Shown: positions 52,691-64,000 of the stretch, piece after piece
Layout: each line of letters begins with the position of its first letter
Position numbering within the stretch: the stretch's first letter is position 1
Origin: Cycas panzhihuaensis
Lineage: Eukaryota > Cycadophyta
Length of the DNA stretch: 64,000 bases
Direction: 5' to 3'
NCBI GenBank assembly: GCA_023213395.1
Contig: CM041465.1
Coordinates: forward strand, 89,163,741-89,227,740
Made by a program: the position numbers and the translations under genes
Notes under the pieces: generated by a model
Database searches by the model: none
What the model saw: the letters and a program-made list of their open reading frames with translations, nothing else
Told to the model about the DNA's origin: nothing

Positions 52691-53379
52691 ATGGTAAAAG
52701 GGTAGTGCCACTAGCACTCCCTTTCACTCACTATAAGGAGGTCTTTTAAGATCGAAAGCGATGTGAGGTTCCTGATTTAGGTTGGTACCCAAATGGTGGA
52801 TAGGTGCATTAACCAATCCTAAAGTCTCGAGGAGGAGAGCATGTCACTTAAGGAAACTCTTCATGGCATCCATGATGGACATCTCGGCAGCCACAGTGTG
52901 GAGCTTGTCGATGATTAAGAAGGATTTCCCTTTCACAGTATGTTGGGGAAGGGTCCTTCAGAAATCATGATGACCCAGACAAATAGGAATAGTTTTGGGG
53001 AGTGCCAAAATCTCAGAAGGCAGAGTTTCCACAGAAAAAGTCTGGTTGAGAATAGGAGGCTTCAATGGCCTCTTTAGCTACTTGGGACCTAGTGACGATA
53101 AACAAAGGAGTGGTCTCAAGCATTTGAATAACTCTCTTTCTCTTATTATGGCATTGAGAGGATTGAGAGTGGGAACTAGGAGGTGAGGATGAGTTCCTTA
53201 ACCCCTTTCCTTTTGCTTGTGTAGGAGGCAGGTTAGCGGATCATCCCCTATTCCTATTCCCCTTATTCTAGGTATGTTGATCCCATTCCCTATATTTAGG
53301 AAAGGGATTCCTGTGGACTGGTTGGTCTAAATTGGGCTTAGATGCCCATTTAGGGGAAGAGTCGTGAGGTGGGTCAAGT

Positions 53380-55256
53380 TTGAGATGTTGTGTTTGACAT
53401 TACGAGTCCTCATGGAAGCACTCATCATGAACATAGCATCACTTCTTATCCAAGGAAGGTCTAGTCTTCCTAGTTTGAGAAGAGTGGGTATCCCCATTTT
53501 TAGGAGGTGTGGCTTGGGAGGCCTGATGGATGGGCCTATAAGAAGCTGAAGGTGAAGAAGGAGGTTGGAGCTTGAGCTCCTTCATTATACATTTGAAGGA
53601 ACATATAGTAGAAGTTAAAGGGTCTAAGTTCTTCTCCATTGAGTAGGTAGAAGGCCTTTGAGGTTGTTGGGATCTCTGATCGCACGATTGAGGGGGTGCC
53701 TCTCATTATTGTGATGACTTGAGAAGCTTCTTGAGACCTACTTAGATCTCAATGGCCTCTAGCACCAAGCACTTAGCTATGGCAGAGTCACACATTATTG
53801 CCCCCATCTTGAGGACTTTAATGTGGACCTCAAAGTGGAGGGCATTCACAAAGAGATCCCTCTTCAACTCTTTGGGTAATGTGGCCTTCGTAGAGTGAAG
53901 AAGATCATGGAAGTGCCTCACAAATTCAAGGTTCATTTCCTCATGACCTTGCTTGAGCAAGAGTAGGGATTTCATTCCACTCTTGAAAGGATGAGCTACA
54001 TCAAAATAGTTAACGAATTCATCTACCAACTACTAGAAGGAATTGATAGAATAAGCAAGGAGACAATAGAACCATTTGAAGGCATCTCCTTGTAAAGAAT
54101 GTAGAAAGAGTTTCATTAGATTATGGTCGTAGGCCCAATAATCAATGCACACCATAGAGACATTCCTAACATGCTTGGTTGGGTCTTGCGATGAGGTCCC
54201 ATCAAATCTGGGTACCTTAGTGGGATGAGGCGATAGGTTGGTCCCAAGCATCTTAATAGATAGGGGAGCTGGCCTATAATTAACAAAGGGACATATCCTA
54301 AGTTGAGCTAATATTGGTAAGAGAAGAAGAAGGAGGAAGGTAAGGATACCCAAGTCCTCCTTGAAGAGTTTGAGTATAAGGAAGGCATGGGTTCCTTCCT
54401 GCTTAATGGGAGGGAACCAATCCCATTTGAGAGAAAGTTAGAAATGAAGTAAGTGGGCAAGATGGGCCTACTCCCCCTTGAGGGCATGCTCCTTTTTGAG
54501 AAGGGGCATGCAAAAAGGGGCCTTAGGGAGGAGTGAATCCCCCTTGCAAGGGTACCACATATGAGGTAGTACATGGAGATGGGAAGGGTGGATAGGGAAT
54601 AGGATTTTGCCTATATGAGCCACCTATTGGAGGTGCAATCCCATACAGGTGAAGTGAATCCACCCCATATACTAGAAGGGGATTTCCCTTTCCTTAACCC
54701 CATGGTTGAGATGTGTATCTCAGGGATAAGTAAAGGGAAGGTTCTCTTTGTTGAGATCAGGGGCACATAGGAACTTATCCTATGTGGCCTAAAGCTAAGG
54801 GACATGAGGGTCCCCAAGCTATGAAAAAAGGGCATGAACCACCATTAGTTGAGGTGTGGTTGCTTGGTTAGGGAGAGGGATGCTCAACCCAATCTGAGAG
54901 GTTAACATGTTTTGGATAGTCCCTTGGGCATAAGGGACATATGAAGAAGATGAAGCAATAGGGGGTGGCCCTATTATGACCATGAGGGTAGGTTGGGAAG
55001 AACTAGGAGGCATATATGAGGAAGAAGGAGGTTCTATACTATGAAGGATATTTTCTAACCACTTTGAAGGTAGTTGGATGCTCGTAGCTTGGAAGCATTG
55101 TTGTAATGCTTCTACAACATCTGTACGAGGGATTTCTACTTGCTCATATAAAGTGGAAGGGTCTTCATGAGGAGTGGAACCCATGGGTCGATCCTCATAG
55201 GTATCCTCACCGAGGTGATGATACTCCACAGAGGATAACACACCCACGTCAAGCAT
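53380..55256 (-). pseudogene. gag of copy D
   Basis: The N-terminal open part 55256-54819 (VDVGVLSSVEYHH-like start, IPRTDVVEALQQ, PSKWLENIL) is longer than in copy C. The gag domain (54353-53742) shows DAFKWFYCLLAYSINSF, the shared TAG, QLVDEFVNYFDVAHPF and RHFHDLLHSTKATLPKELK. The zinc knuckle near 53440-53395 has the same two stops as copy C. Between 55257 and 55641 there is leader without a gene. Confidence 0.85.
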
Positions 55257-55641
55257 TGGGAAATGGTGGAAATCTAAGTGTTCTTGGTCACTTGGATAAA
55301 AGATAAGGTCATATCCCTCTTGGGTAGGAACCTGGAATGAAGTTGAAGTTTATTGATGAGTCTTGGAAATAGAGGCATGGTATGCCCATTTTTAAGGATA
55401 CTCCTCTATACTCAATTCAAAGTCAGACAATGGAAGGGAGGAATAAGGGGACTCTTCCAAAATAGGAGGGAGACCTCATAAACGATGAAAAAATCATCAC
55501 ATTCACATCTCACCTAGAACTTGGAAGAAATAAGAGTAAGAGTAAGGGAAAAAGGTGTTGCGGGTTTCCCAACAAATCAAGAAGGTAAAGGCAAAAAGAG
55601 ATACTAACACAAGGGAAGATTGCAATATTCCCTTACTGGCA

Positions 55642-55662
55642 GGTCCCCAGTATAGTCACCAG
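55642..55662 (-). other. primer-binding site of family 2
   Basis: TGGTGACTATACTGGGGACC on the minus strand follows the LTR end CTTCCA with one base between. This junction fixes the 3' end of the family 2 LTR. Confidence 0.72.
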
Positions 55663-57889
55663 TGGAAGCACACCTCTAGGGGTCACTATGGATGAGAGAT
55701 CCTAAGATAACACTACAACTACAACATGGCCCTAGAAATATCAAAAGGAAGGATATGTCACCCTCAAAATGCATCTGCGCATTAGAACACAAGTTCAAGG
55801 ACCCACAAATAATGCCTATGACTTTCCCTTTATATGAGTAACTTCCTAGATTTGGATTGGGCAAGGTGCATCCTTAAATTACCAAGTGGCCTAAGAGGAG
55901 CTCACCTATCCTTATGGGGAAAAAAGAGGCACCTAGCTTTCTTTTGGAAAAGGAGGACTAGCGGAAGAGGAGAGGGTGGTGAATAAGGTGGGAGTCAATC
56001 TAGGGAACCCTACCTAGAATCTAAAAGGGAATCAAAGAAGAGGTGGAAATATCTATGAGGATATCAAAGCTAGGAGAGTATGTGGTCTTCTTGGATTACA
56101 AAGGAGGATAAAAGGGGTTTTAGAGTATGACAATCGTATGGTATAGAAAAGAAACGTCTTGCCACAAATGTAGCCCAATGCAAATATGGCCAAATGGAAT
56201 AAAATAGACAACCAATTGGAGTAAAAAAAATGCAAAGTAATCATGCAACTTTTTCCTATCTGTATCCCCACCTTATTTTACCCTTTTAAATGAATGCAAA
56301 TGTTAAACTAAAAGTAACAAGGAGGGAGGAGGAAAGGATGGAATGTAAAGGGGCACCTTGCATAAGTCACCTTCCCTTTGATAAGAGGAGGGTTGGTTTG
56401 ACTGAGGGAGGTAGAGTAATGAGCATCCCCTATATGTATGCAATATGACTGTGTAACCTTATTTCTCCCCTTAAACAATTTAATGAAAGAAAAAAAAACT
56501 CTTCTAAGGAAAACAAAGAAAATTTTGAATGTTTTCGTTTCTTTTCTTTTTCCTTTTGAGAGTAAGCTGAGGGGATAAAGAGGGGAGCATAAGAGGAAGA
56601 GAGAGTAGGTGTGTAGAAAATATACACCAAGATGTGGTGGTTGATGTCATGATCACTTATCTCTTCACTGTCTATCCTCGCTCTGCACTTCCACAAGTTG
56701 CTTTTGTTGTCGTAGTTGCCATGAGAGTTGTCGAAGATGGAGGAAAAGGGCTTCCTTACCTTCCCCTTATCCTCTAGGTGGGGCTAACATACCACCCCAA
56801 AAAATGTTTGAAAGCAAAATGAAAAGTGGAAACAAAACAAAATGGTGTAACCTCAAGAAACAAGCTAAAAGGAAAGAGAACAATACCTTTTGTTATGTTG
56901 TAGGTTGCTCACATAAAGGGATCAACCAACCTTATGCTATGGGAATTACCTATAAATCTATACAAGCAAACAATATATACATGCATATACATATATATGT
57001 GTATGTTCCACTTGTGTGATAATGGAGATTTGCTCTTAGTAATAAAAGGAAAGGAAAGTGATGGCTAGTATACTAATTTTCCTTTCACAAACCAATATCT
57101 TTGTATAACTAAGAAACGAGACAGAGAGAAAAGGAGTAAGATAGCCTTGGGACGACTAACTCCTATAAGTGAGACACCTTCTAGATGTATAGGTACCACA
57201 TAGGTAAGTTAGGTAGAAACTAAAAGATTTAGGTAGAACATTATTAAGTGTTTATGAAAAATCGTAAATATTACAAAACACATAAATTCTGCAAAAGTTA
57301 TAAATGTTGCAAAAGATGAAAAACATGCAAAAATCATAAATGTCGTGAAAGAAAGTGTAGAACTATGAGGGCTACTGGTAAGCAAGGTATATAGGAACTA
57401 ATGTGAATGTTGCAAGTACTGCGAACACTACAAATATGAAAGGGATCACACCCTATGGGATGCCCTAGCTTATGAAGCAAGTATAATATGGAGAGATCTT
57501 GAGAAGTAGGGGTTGCCCTTGAGTATGTGGCATTAGGACTTGAAACTCCAGCCATTTTCTCCTCCTTTCCTTCTTAAGAATATCCTAAACCCATCCAACT
57601 ATTAGCTAGTAGGAACCCAAGGATTAGATGATGCCAACAAAGGGGAAAAAGAGAGGTTTTGCCTCCTCTTACTTATTAAGAATAGAGAAAAATTGGTGCT
57701 AAAGTATGTATTAAGAAATAAAGCCAATGAAATAAGTGTGCTCAAGAAAGAACATACTTTTAGCCATAAAAATCATATAAACTAGATGTTACCTTATAAA
57801 CAAGAAGAAGGGAAGCCAAAACCCTGCTTCCTTAGTGGAGAAGGCCTCTTTTGGAGAGGAGGAAGACCTTGAATATCAAAAAACTAGGA
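55663..57889 (-). repeat. 5' LTR of copy D, interrupted by element E
   Basis: Inverted match to 4376-6632 of copy A. The first 870 or so bases of the LTR are missing here because element E begins at 57890. The remainder of the LTR is not found on the far side of E within the window. The minisatellite is at about 57240-57440. Confidence 0.8.
57240..57440 (-). repeat. LTR minisatellite, copy D
   Basis: Inverted, more diverged version of the 15-18 bp unit block (AAAAGTTATAAATGTTGC type). Confidence 0.5.
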
Positions 57890-58300
57890 TGTTTCTTCTC
57901 ACCAGCACACTTTGAGATAACATAAAAAAGATAATGACAACTGTGTCGTTCTATCCAATAGGGCAAACAAATTAACGAAGAACTTCACAAGAATACTAGA
58001 GCGCTAAATGATCACCAAAATAGAGAGCACCGTAGCATAATCTTTAAAAAATGTTATGTCAAGATAACCATCATTTAAAATTTGTAACCCTTATATAGAT
58101 AAAAGAGAGTCTTTTACATGTAATCCTATTGGTGGCCTAAGCAGCCTTACATTCTATTAGATGACATAGTGGTGTTACATACCATTGGCCTACTTGTCAG
58201 TATTTGCACAAAGTTCCATAATTAACCTTATCTTATAACCTACTGATAGCTCTTTGTATACTAGTGATTTACATAACTTAGTGGGATAAGTTATGTAATA
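57890..58300 (-). repeat. 3' LTR of element E, about 411 bp
   Basis: Begins on the plus strand with TGTTTCTTCTC (CA end on the minus strand) and ends next to the polypurine tract. The minus-strand start reads TATTACATAAC, possibly from TGTTACATAAC. Without the other LTR the limits are estimates. Confidence 0.5.
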
Positions 58301-58313
58301 GGTCCCCTCCCCT
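58301..58313 (-). other. polypurine tract of element E
   Basis: TTAGGGGAGGGGACC on the minus strand overlaps the stop codon of the chromodomain, as is common in compact chromoviruses. Confidence 0.6.
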
Positions 58314-59840
58314 AAAATGTCGAGTCCTTAAGGCATGTGGGATGCAGGTGCTTTTTGATAAAGTCCTCAGACTCCCAAGTTGCTTTGTTAGAGTTACAGC
58401 CTATCCACTGTATTAAATATTTCAAAATGGACCGATTCTAGAGAGGGTGTTGTCTGGTAGCCAGTATACATTTTGGAGGTATAGAGAAGGTTTTCTCTTT
58501 ATCCAGAATTAGAAGGGTTGTTTGGGGAATATGGGTTTTGCTTAGACACTTCTGAAGATAGGAGACATGAAAAACATTATGGATGTTTATGGTGGGGGGA
58601 AGGTCGAGAGCATATGTAACTTTACCAATATATTTAAGGACTTTATAGGGGCCATAATATCAAGGGCTAAGATTTTGGTTCTTATGGTGGCAAAGGGATT
58701 ATTGCTTATAAGGTTGGAGATGAAGGAATAAAAGATCACCAATATTGAAGGAGCGATCAGAGCGGTGGCGATCTGCTAATTGTTTCATTAGAATCCAAGC
58801 CATGGATAGGTTTTGTTTAAGGGTATGGAGAATTTAGTCCATATGCTACAGTTTTTATTGTATTGCTACTATGCAGAGGTTGGTAGCCAAGGTATGGTGG
58901 GACGATGGGGGATACCCATAGAGAGCCAAGAATAGGGACATTCTAATGGCTAAATGGTGTGAGGAGTTGTGCCAATACTCAACTAGGGCTAGTCATGATG
59001 TCCATTTAGATTGGTGGTCAGATGTAAAGCAATGTAAGTAAGTCTCCAGAGTTTTATTAAGGACCTTAGATTAGCCATAAGTCTATGGATGGTATGCCAA
59101 ACTCGTGTTGAATGATGTTCCTAATGCATGGAATAGCTCCTACTAGAAGGAACTAATAAATTTAGGGTCACAATCATAGATGATATTGGATGGAAAACCA
59201 TGCAAATGAAATATTATCTAGATGTAAATATCAATGATACATGGAGCTTTATAGGTTATATGGACAGGTAAGAAGTGGGCATATTTTATCAACCTATCAA
59301 TGATTACTAAAATGTAGTCAGATCTAGCAGATAGTGGTAAGCCTGTTATAAAGTCCATGGCAATATCTTGTCATTTACCTTATGGGATATGCACAGTTGA
59401 AGGAGGCCTAGTTGGGGTTTTGTATCAGCTTTGTTACGCTAGCATGTGTTACATTATGAGATGAAGGTAAGGATAGTAGATTTCATTTCTAGCTAAAAGA
59501 AATCAAAACGTATTCGATGATAAATTTTATCAAAACTAGAATGACCACTAAGAGGGGAAGAATGATATTCTGATAAAATCCATGGGATAAAAGCTAAGTG
59601 GTGGTGTACAAATATGTGATTTTAGTATAAGAGAAGATTATTATGGATGGACCAATACTTATGAGTGTGGACCTTATTGGCCCAATGTGTGAAATCAGGT
59701 TGGGTTTGGTTAGCCATGGCTAAATCCTGTATCCATGTCAGTTGTGGGGAAGAAATGGCATAAATGGTGGGGTCCTCAGTGGGACTAGTATTATCATCAA
59801 GAGTAGGTAAAGGTAGCCTCGAGAGAGCATCTATCACAAT
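58312..59840 (-). pseudogene. integrase with C-terminal chromodomain, element E
   Basis: Starts after MIDALSRLPLPTLDD (59837). A zinc-finger remnant with SGHSSFDKIYHRI and CNTC lies near 59500-59420. The catalytic core is heavily decayed. The GPY/F module reads YYGPYKVLKYIGKVTYALDL and NVFHVSYLQKCL near 58650-58560. The last part, near 58425-58330, reads LKYLIQWIGC and ATWESEDFIKKH, matching the chromodomain pattern (YLVKWKGY, ATWE). It ends in TAG at 58314-58312. Chromodomains are thought to guide such integrases to modified chromatin. Many stops. Confidence 0.75.
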
Positions 59841-61060
59841 GTTATCTTTCTTGTTTTTATATGTGATTGTAAAATCAAAAACTTAGAGGCGATTGACCCA
59901 TTAGCCTGCTCTTCCGAGAGGACTGGTTGATCTAGTAAGCAGTGAATGCTATGATGATCAGTGAGGAAAGTAAATTTAGAACCAAGTAAATACTATCGCT
60001 ATTTGTCAAAGGCATGGAGGATGGCCAACATTTCTTTTTGATAGGTAGATAGTCTACACTTATGATATTTAAGTTTCCGTCTTTCTAAGGTGATGGGATG
60101 GAAGTCCTATATTAAGACTGTACCCAATCCAAACCCAGAGGCATCACATTCTAATTGGAAAGACCAAGAAAAGTTAGGAGAGGCCAAAACTTGGGTGTTT
60201 ATCATGGCCTCCTTTAGATGGAGGAAGGCCTCATTAGCTGTGGAGGACCATTTGAAGGAATCCTTTCAAAGTAAGTGGGTTAAAGGGGTGGTTAGTATGG
60301 AATAATTTCGAATGAATCAATGATATAATCTGGTAAGTCCTAGGAAAGCCCACAATTGGGTCAGGGATTTTGGGGTTGGCCAATTAATAATGATAGAGAT
60401 TTTATGAGAATCTACCTAAACCCCTACAAATGATATAATATGACCAAGGTATTGTAGTTTAGATTTCCCAAATTCACATTTGGAGAGTTTAGCATATAGT
60501 TTATTCTTAGCTAGGATTTGAAGGACTGTTTCTAGATGCGAGATGTGAGCAGACATGTTTGAGCTATAGATAAGAATATCATCAAAGAAGACGATGATAA
60601 ATTTTAGAAGGTATGGGGAAAAGATCTTGTTCATAAGAGCTTGAGAGGTGGTCAGGGCATTACATAGGCCAAAGGGCATGACCTGGAACTCAAAGTGGCC
60701 ATGGTGGGTTCAGAAAGCCATTTTATATTGATCCTCTAAAAAGATATGGATTTGGTAATATCCTGAATGTAAATAAAGTTTGGTGAAAATTGCAGCACCA
60801 TAGATTTCATCTAACATGTCATTAATTCATGGTGTAGAAAACTTATTTTTTGTGATGATTTTATTGAGCATACGACAGTCAACACAAAGTCAGAAAGAGC
60901 CATCCATTTTATGAACTAAAATAATAGGTGCTACATATGAGATTTTATTAGGTTGGATGATACACATGTCTAACAATTCCCTCATGATTTTTTTGATTTC
61001 ATTTTTTTGGAAATAGGAGTTCTTATATGGTTTAAGGCTAATCGGGTTGTGTGAACTTTG
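59840..61060 (-). pseudogene. reverse transcriptase and RNase H of element E
   Basis: Readable motifs: RELLDMCIIQPNKISYVAP, CVDCRMLNKIITKN, SGYYQIHI, FEFQVMPFGLCNA, then FFDDILIYS (60595-60575) and LYAKLSKCEFGKSKLQYLGH. RNase H has LECDASGFGLG near 60145 and LTDHHS near 59955. The YxDD box is FFDD, with Phe for Tyr. One open stretch covers 60679-60416; stops occur elsewhere. Confidence 0.85.
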
Positions 61061-61549
61061 TAACTTAATAGTATGGTAACAACCTCGATCGGGTGGGGGG
61101 CTAGTAGGTAATGAAGCAAATACAGATTAGTATCAATCTAATACTTGCTGGATATTGGGGTGAATATCTGAAGGGGTCTGGATATGGTTAAGACGAATGA
61201 TATATCCTATGTTACTGTTGAGTTATCAACGCATTTGAGTGGGTGAGATGACTTTATTTAGGGGGGCTTGCATCCCATAAAGTTTATGTGAGTGGCCCAT
61301 GTGATCTTTAAACATAATGAATGGGGTCATGGGTGAGTTATTGGTGCTATAGGTTCCTAGAGTCTAGAGTCATTGTACGCCAAGAATTGCATCTGACCCA
61401 CCTATGGATATGGCATAAAAATTAGAGATAAGGGTATCTGAGCCAATGTGGATCGTGATGTTTTTTATTGTTCCAGCATAATGAAAGGTGTGATGGCTAG
61501 GTAAGGAGAAAGTAAAGCATGTTTTAGGTTCTATGTAAAGATTCAACTA

Positions 61550-61774
61550 TCAAGTAATGGAGATATCGATGAAATTTAGTGATGCACCACTGTCGATCAA
61601 AATGGTGATTGGGATTTTTTGAAGTATTCCTTTGACTTGAAGTGGTCCAGGACATGCAGTGGAGGTAACAATAGATAGGGAAACTTTAGGTTTAGGGTTT
61701 GGGGGCAACTCATTAGTAGGGTGGTCTTGGGGTTCATCATCATATTCGAGCTCAGTCTCAGGGTCATCTTCCAA
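61550..61774 (-). pseudogene. aspartic protease of element E
   Basis: ITILIDSGASLNFIDI is a clear active site (D-S-G). It is preceded by an acidic, Pro-rich spacer (EDDPETELEYDDEP) and a substrate-like VKGILQKIP. The frame stops at 61550. The region 61060-61550 between protease and RT is readable only in fragments. Confidence 0.8.
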
Positions 61775-61839
61775 AGATAAGTTTGGGTCAATTGTGAAGA
61801 TGATCTTCCTAGCTTTGTAGATTCTACCATGACTAGAGG

Positions 61840-62852
61840 TCTATTTTTCAGAACATTACATACATAAATTGGCTTCTTGACGATGTTGTGCCTCTACTAG
61901 AGTGATGTGTATGGCCTTTTAAGCAGGTTCCTCAGTGCACTACTTGAGAGATGTAGATGGGGTGTCCTCTGGTTGTGGGCACGATCGTTGGTAGTTAGTT
62001 AGACATGGTCTTTGGGACTGAGTAGTATCATCTTGTCAGGATCGTGAAAGCCAAGTGGAGTCTCACCTGAATGGAGGAGGCCTTTCTATGGCAAACTCTA
62101 CTTTGATTACTTTAGCCATATTAATTACATCTTTTAGAGTAGAGAGGGAGACTATCTTTAGGTGTATTTGGATACGTTCTTTAAGCCTAAACATATACGT
62201 ATCTATCTTTGTCTATTTATCAAGTTATTGATCAACCCAATTACATAAAGATTGGAACTCATCAGTGTAAACTTTGATAGAGGATACTTGATTCAACCAT
62301 GTCTGTTGTATAAAAAAGGATTAGTTCCAAGTGTCTTCATACTACTTGAAAAAATAGGTAGAGAAGTGTGCCTAAGACTAGCTATAAGGGTACTTCCGCT
62401 TCCACCATCAGAACCAATGATGTGCCTTCCCATCTAAGTGGATGGAAGCAAATTTAAGTTGGTCATTTACTGACATTGGGTTGAGTGTAAAGTAGGACTC
62501 TAGTTTACTAATCCAACTTCATGCACTATCCTTATTAAGATCTAGATCAAATGTGGGTATGTTGATCTTATGATGAAATGGTTGTTGCTGACATGAAGGT
62601 AGAGGCACAATTTATTATTATGAAGGGCTGACTAGCAGCGGAGGAGAAAAGTTATTCAACCTTAGAAGTACCCATTGGATATCATCATGGGATAATAGGT
62701 TTAACAATCTTGAGTTATTTTCTATTTATATGGTAGCTACTTTATTTTTAACCTCCTCGTGCATGTGGTCGAAATCTTCCTTGATTTTTTCCTAAATATT
62801 GGTGACTTAGGTTTTGAGTACTAAGATTTTGTCACTATTGCTTTAAGGAGCC
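61840..62852 (-). pseudogene. gag of element E
   Basis: From an ATG at 62852 with an early stop. The core shows INIPTFDLDLNKDSA, SWISKLESYFTLNP and KFASIHLDGKAHHWF (about 62575-62430), typical of the retrotransposon gag domain in chromoviruses. A decayed knuckle LCM-CSEK with a later His lies near 61865. Stops and shifts throughout. Confidence 0.7.
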
Positions 62853-63244
62853 ATGGAGAAAGGGAGTAAAGAGACAGGAATAAATAGAAAGAAGGGGAAT
62901 AAATGAAGTAGGAAAGATCAAGAAAGAACAAGACGTAAGAAAAAGGGAGTTGTTAAGAGAAGGAGAAGTGGACAAATAGGGAGATTATGGGGTGTCTATA
63001 TCTTATTGACCCCAAAGGAATTTATATAAACAAGATACCGGGTTCTCTCAAACAAGTGCAAAAAGTTTGTTCAAATGGGGTATATGAAATGTAGGGGGGA
63101 TGGGGGGTGGTGGGACCCATTGGTGAAGAGGTACTAAAAAATGTAAAAATTTCTGGTATGTACCAACCTAGTGCAAAACTGACCAGTACAATGTGCTGAT
63201 CAAAATGAGGTATATAGTTGTAAGGGTAAATTTTTTCACTAAGC
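62853..63244. other. unassigned stretch upstream of element E
   Basis: It should hold the leader and 5' LTR of E, but no repeat of 57890-58300 and no standard initiator-Met PBS could be seen. It includes an A/G-rich part (62853-62960) and a G-rich run near 63095-63115. No gene. Confidence 0.4.
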
Positions 63245-63582
63245 TAAGTGGTATTTTTTTATTATTTTTTTTATTTTTTATTTTTTAATTTTTTGATTTC
63301 TTTTACTCTTCATCTTTATCTTCTTCTTATTTTTTTTTTTTCCTTCGTGTAGTGAGTCTGACTGCACTGACAAGTTCTGGGTTCAGGTAATAGGAGAAAC
63401 TTCTTTTTTCAAAATGTGAGGTGGCTTGCGATATGAACCTGGAATATGTATACCAAAGTATCCTACCAACCACTAGACAAGGTGTGCTTGGTCTTATAGG
63501 CCTGCAAATAAACTATAGAAGTTCAGGGCAGGTAGCTTCATGGTGTTAACCACTAACCATTATACTACAAGACTTTAGTGGT
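63245..63582 (-). mobile_element. candidate tRNA-derived SINE with A-rich tail
   Basis: On the minus strand two tRNA-like segments lie in succession: TTGTAGTATAATGGTTAGTG (near 63575-63550), resembling the start of tRNA-Asp, then TGTCTAGTGGTTGGTAGGAT with a B-box-like GGTTCATATC (63483-63424), resembling tRNA-Glu/Asp. A short body follows, then an A-rich stretch at 63345-63245. This order (pol III promoter, body, A tail) is that of a SINE. No clear target-site duplication was found. It could also be chance similarity in degenerate sequence. Confidence 0.35.
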
Positions 63583-64000
63583 TGATAGTTACCTATGCTA
63601 GGGAGGGATTGGGACCTAAAGGGGTCCTCCTATATACTTGAAGATACGTGGAGGCACACTTTTGTGTCCAAGTTCTATCTAGGGCTTGGTTTAGAAGTGT
63701 TAACTCCAGTCCTGTATGCAAAGGGCAAAAGAGCCATGATGCGCTTAACCAGAATGATAGATCCCTATGATATTTAAAGACCCCTAGTATAGGGTCTCTA
63801 CCTGACTACTTGGGTAGCTACCCATCGGAGTTATCCACCTAGGAAAGGAGGTGGGATGGAGAAAGGGTAGCTACCTAACAAAGTTATCTACCCTTGTGTT
63901 ATAATCCAATGTAGAATTTGAAATATAGAAATGAAATTAAAACTAGATGAAAAATAGAAAGATAAAGTACTGACGTTACCTGGGAAAAAGAATTCCCCTT
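63583..64000. other. unassigned end of window with a short repeat
   Basis: No supported gene; the 60-codon frame at 63595-63777 has no recognisable domain. GGGTAGCTACC with a following GTTATC occurs twice (63812-63839 and 63865-63893), each copy containing the palindrome GGTAGCTACC or a near form. Confidence 0.4.

Larger units (their letters stand above)
57890..62852 (-). mobile_element. chromovirus-type Ty3/gypsy element E, nested in the copy D LTR
   Basis: On the minus strand: gag with CCHC remnant, protease, RT, RNase H, integrase and a C-terminal chromodomain, then polypurine tract and a 0.4-kb LTR. The compact size (about 5 kb), short LTR and chromodomain place it among chromoviruses, possibly Reina-like. 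No second LTR or PBS could be found beyond 62852. Stops are frequent in integrase and gag. Confidence 0.8.

Overview
This window looks like nuclear DNA of a plant with a large, repeat-rich genome. I see no intact host gene, rRNA, tRNA gene, CRISPR array or prokaryotic operon. Nearly all of it can be assigned to long, decayed Ty3/gypsy LTR retrotransposons of the Tat type, plus one smaller chromodomain element, microsatellites and a possible SINE. The species cannot be read from the sequence.

Two related Tat-type families are present. Both have LTRs of about 2.8-3.1 kb, a primer-binding site of the form TGGYGACYATACTGGGGAC, and the order gag, protease, RT, RNase H, integrase, then an ANTISENSE gene (plant-mobile-domain-like, spliced, acidic linker, coiled-coil tail), then a second 'archaeal-type' RNase H, polypurine tract and 3' LTR. 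Family 1 is the less decayed. It lies on the minus strand as a tandem LTR-internal-LTR-partial internal (9796-28079). Family 2 is older and full of stop codons, and occurs as copy A (1-6632, +, 3' part only), copy C (28099-42500, +, lacks its 5' LTR) and copy D (43235-57889, -, lacks its 3' third).

The copies are tied together by rearrangement. A and C share the same sequence (H) beyond the 3' LTR, so they are segmental duplicates. H also occurs inverted at 8578-9329, making a palindrome at 6157-9795. C and D form a large inverted repeat about a 5.6-kb centre and share premature stops. In D a short (TA)n tract that is about 25 bp in C has become a 3.15-kb array (45257-48411).

A chromovirus-type element (E, 57890-62852, -) with a recognisable chromodomain is nested in the LTR of D. 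The last kilobase (62853-64000) is mostly unassigned, with a candidate tRNA-derived SINE and its A-rich tail at 63245-63582. The most interesting biology is the conserved, intron-containing antisense PMD gene and its pairing with the second RNase H; it is seen in four copies of two families.
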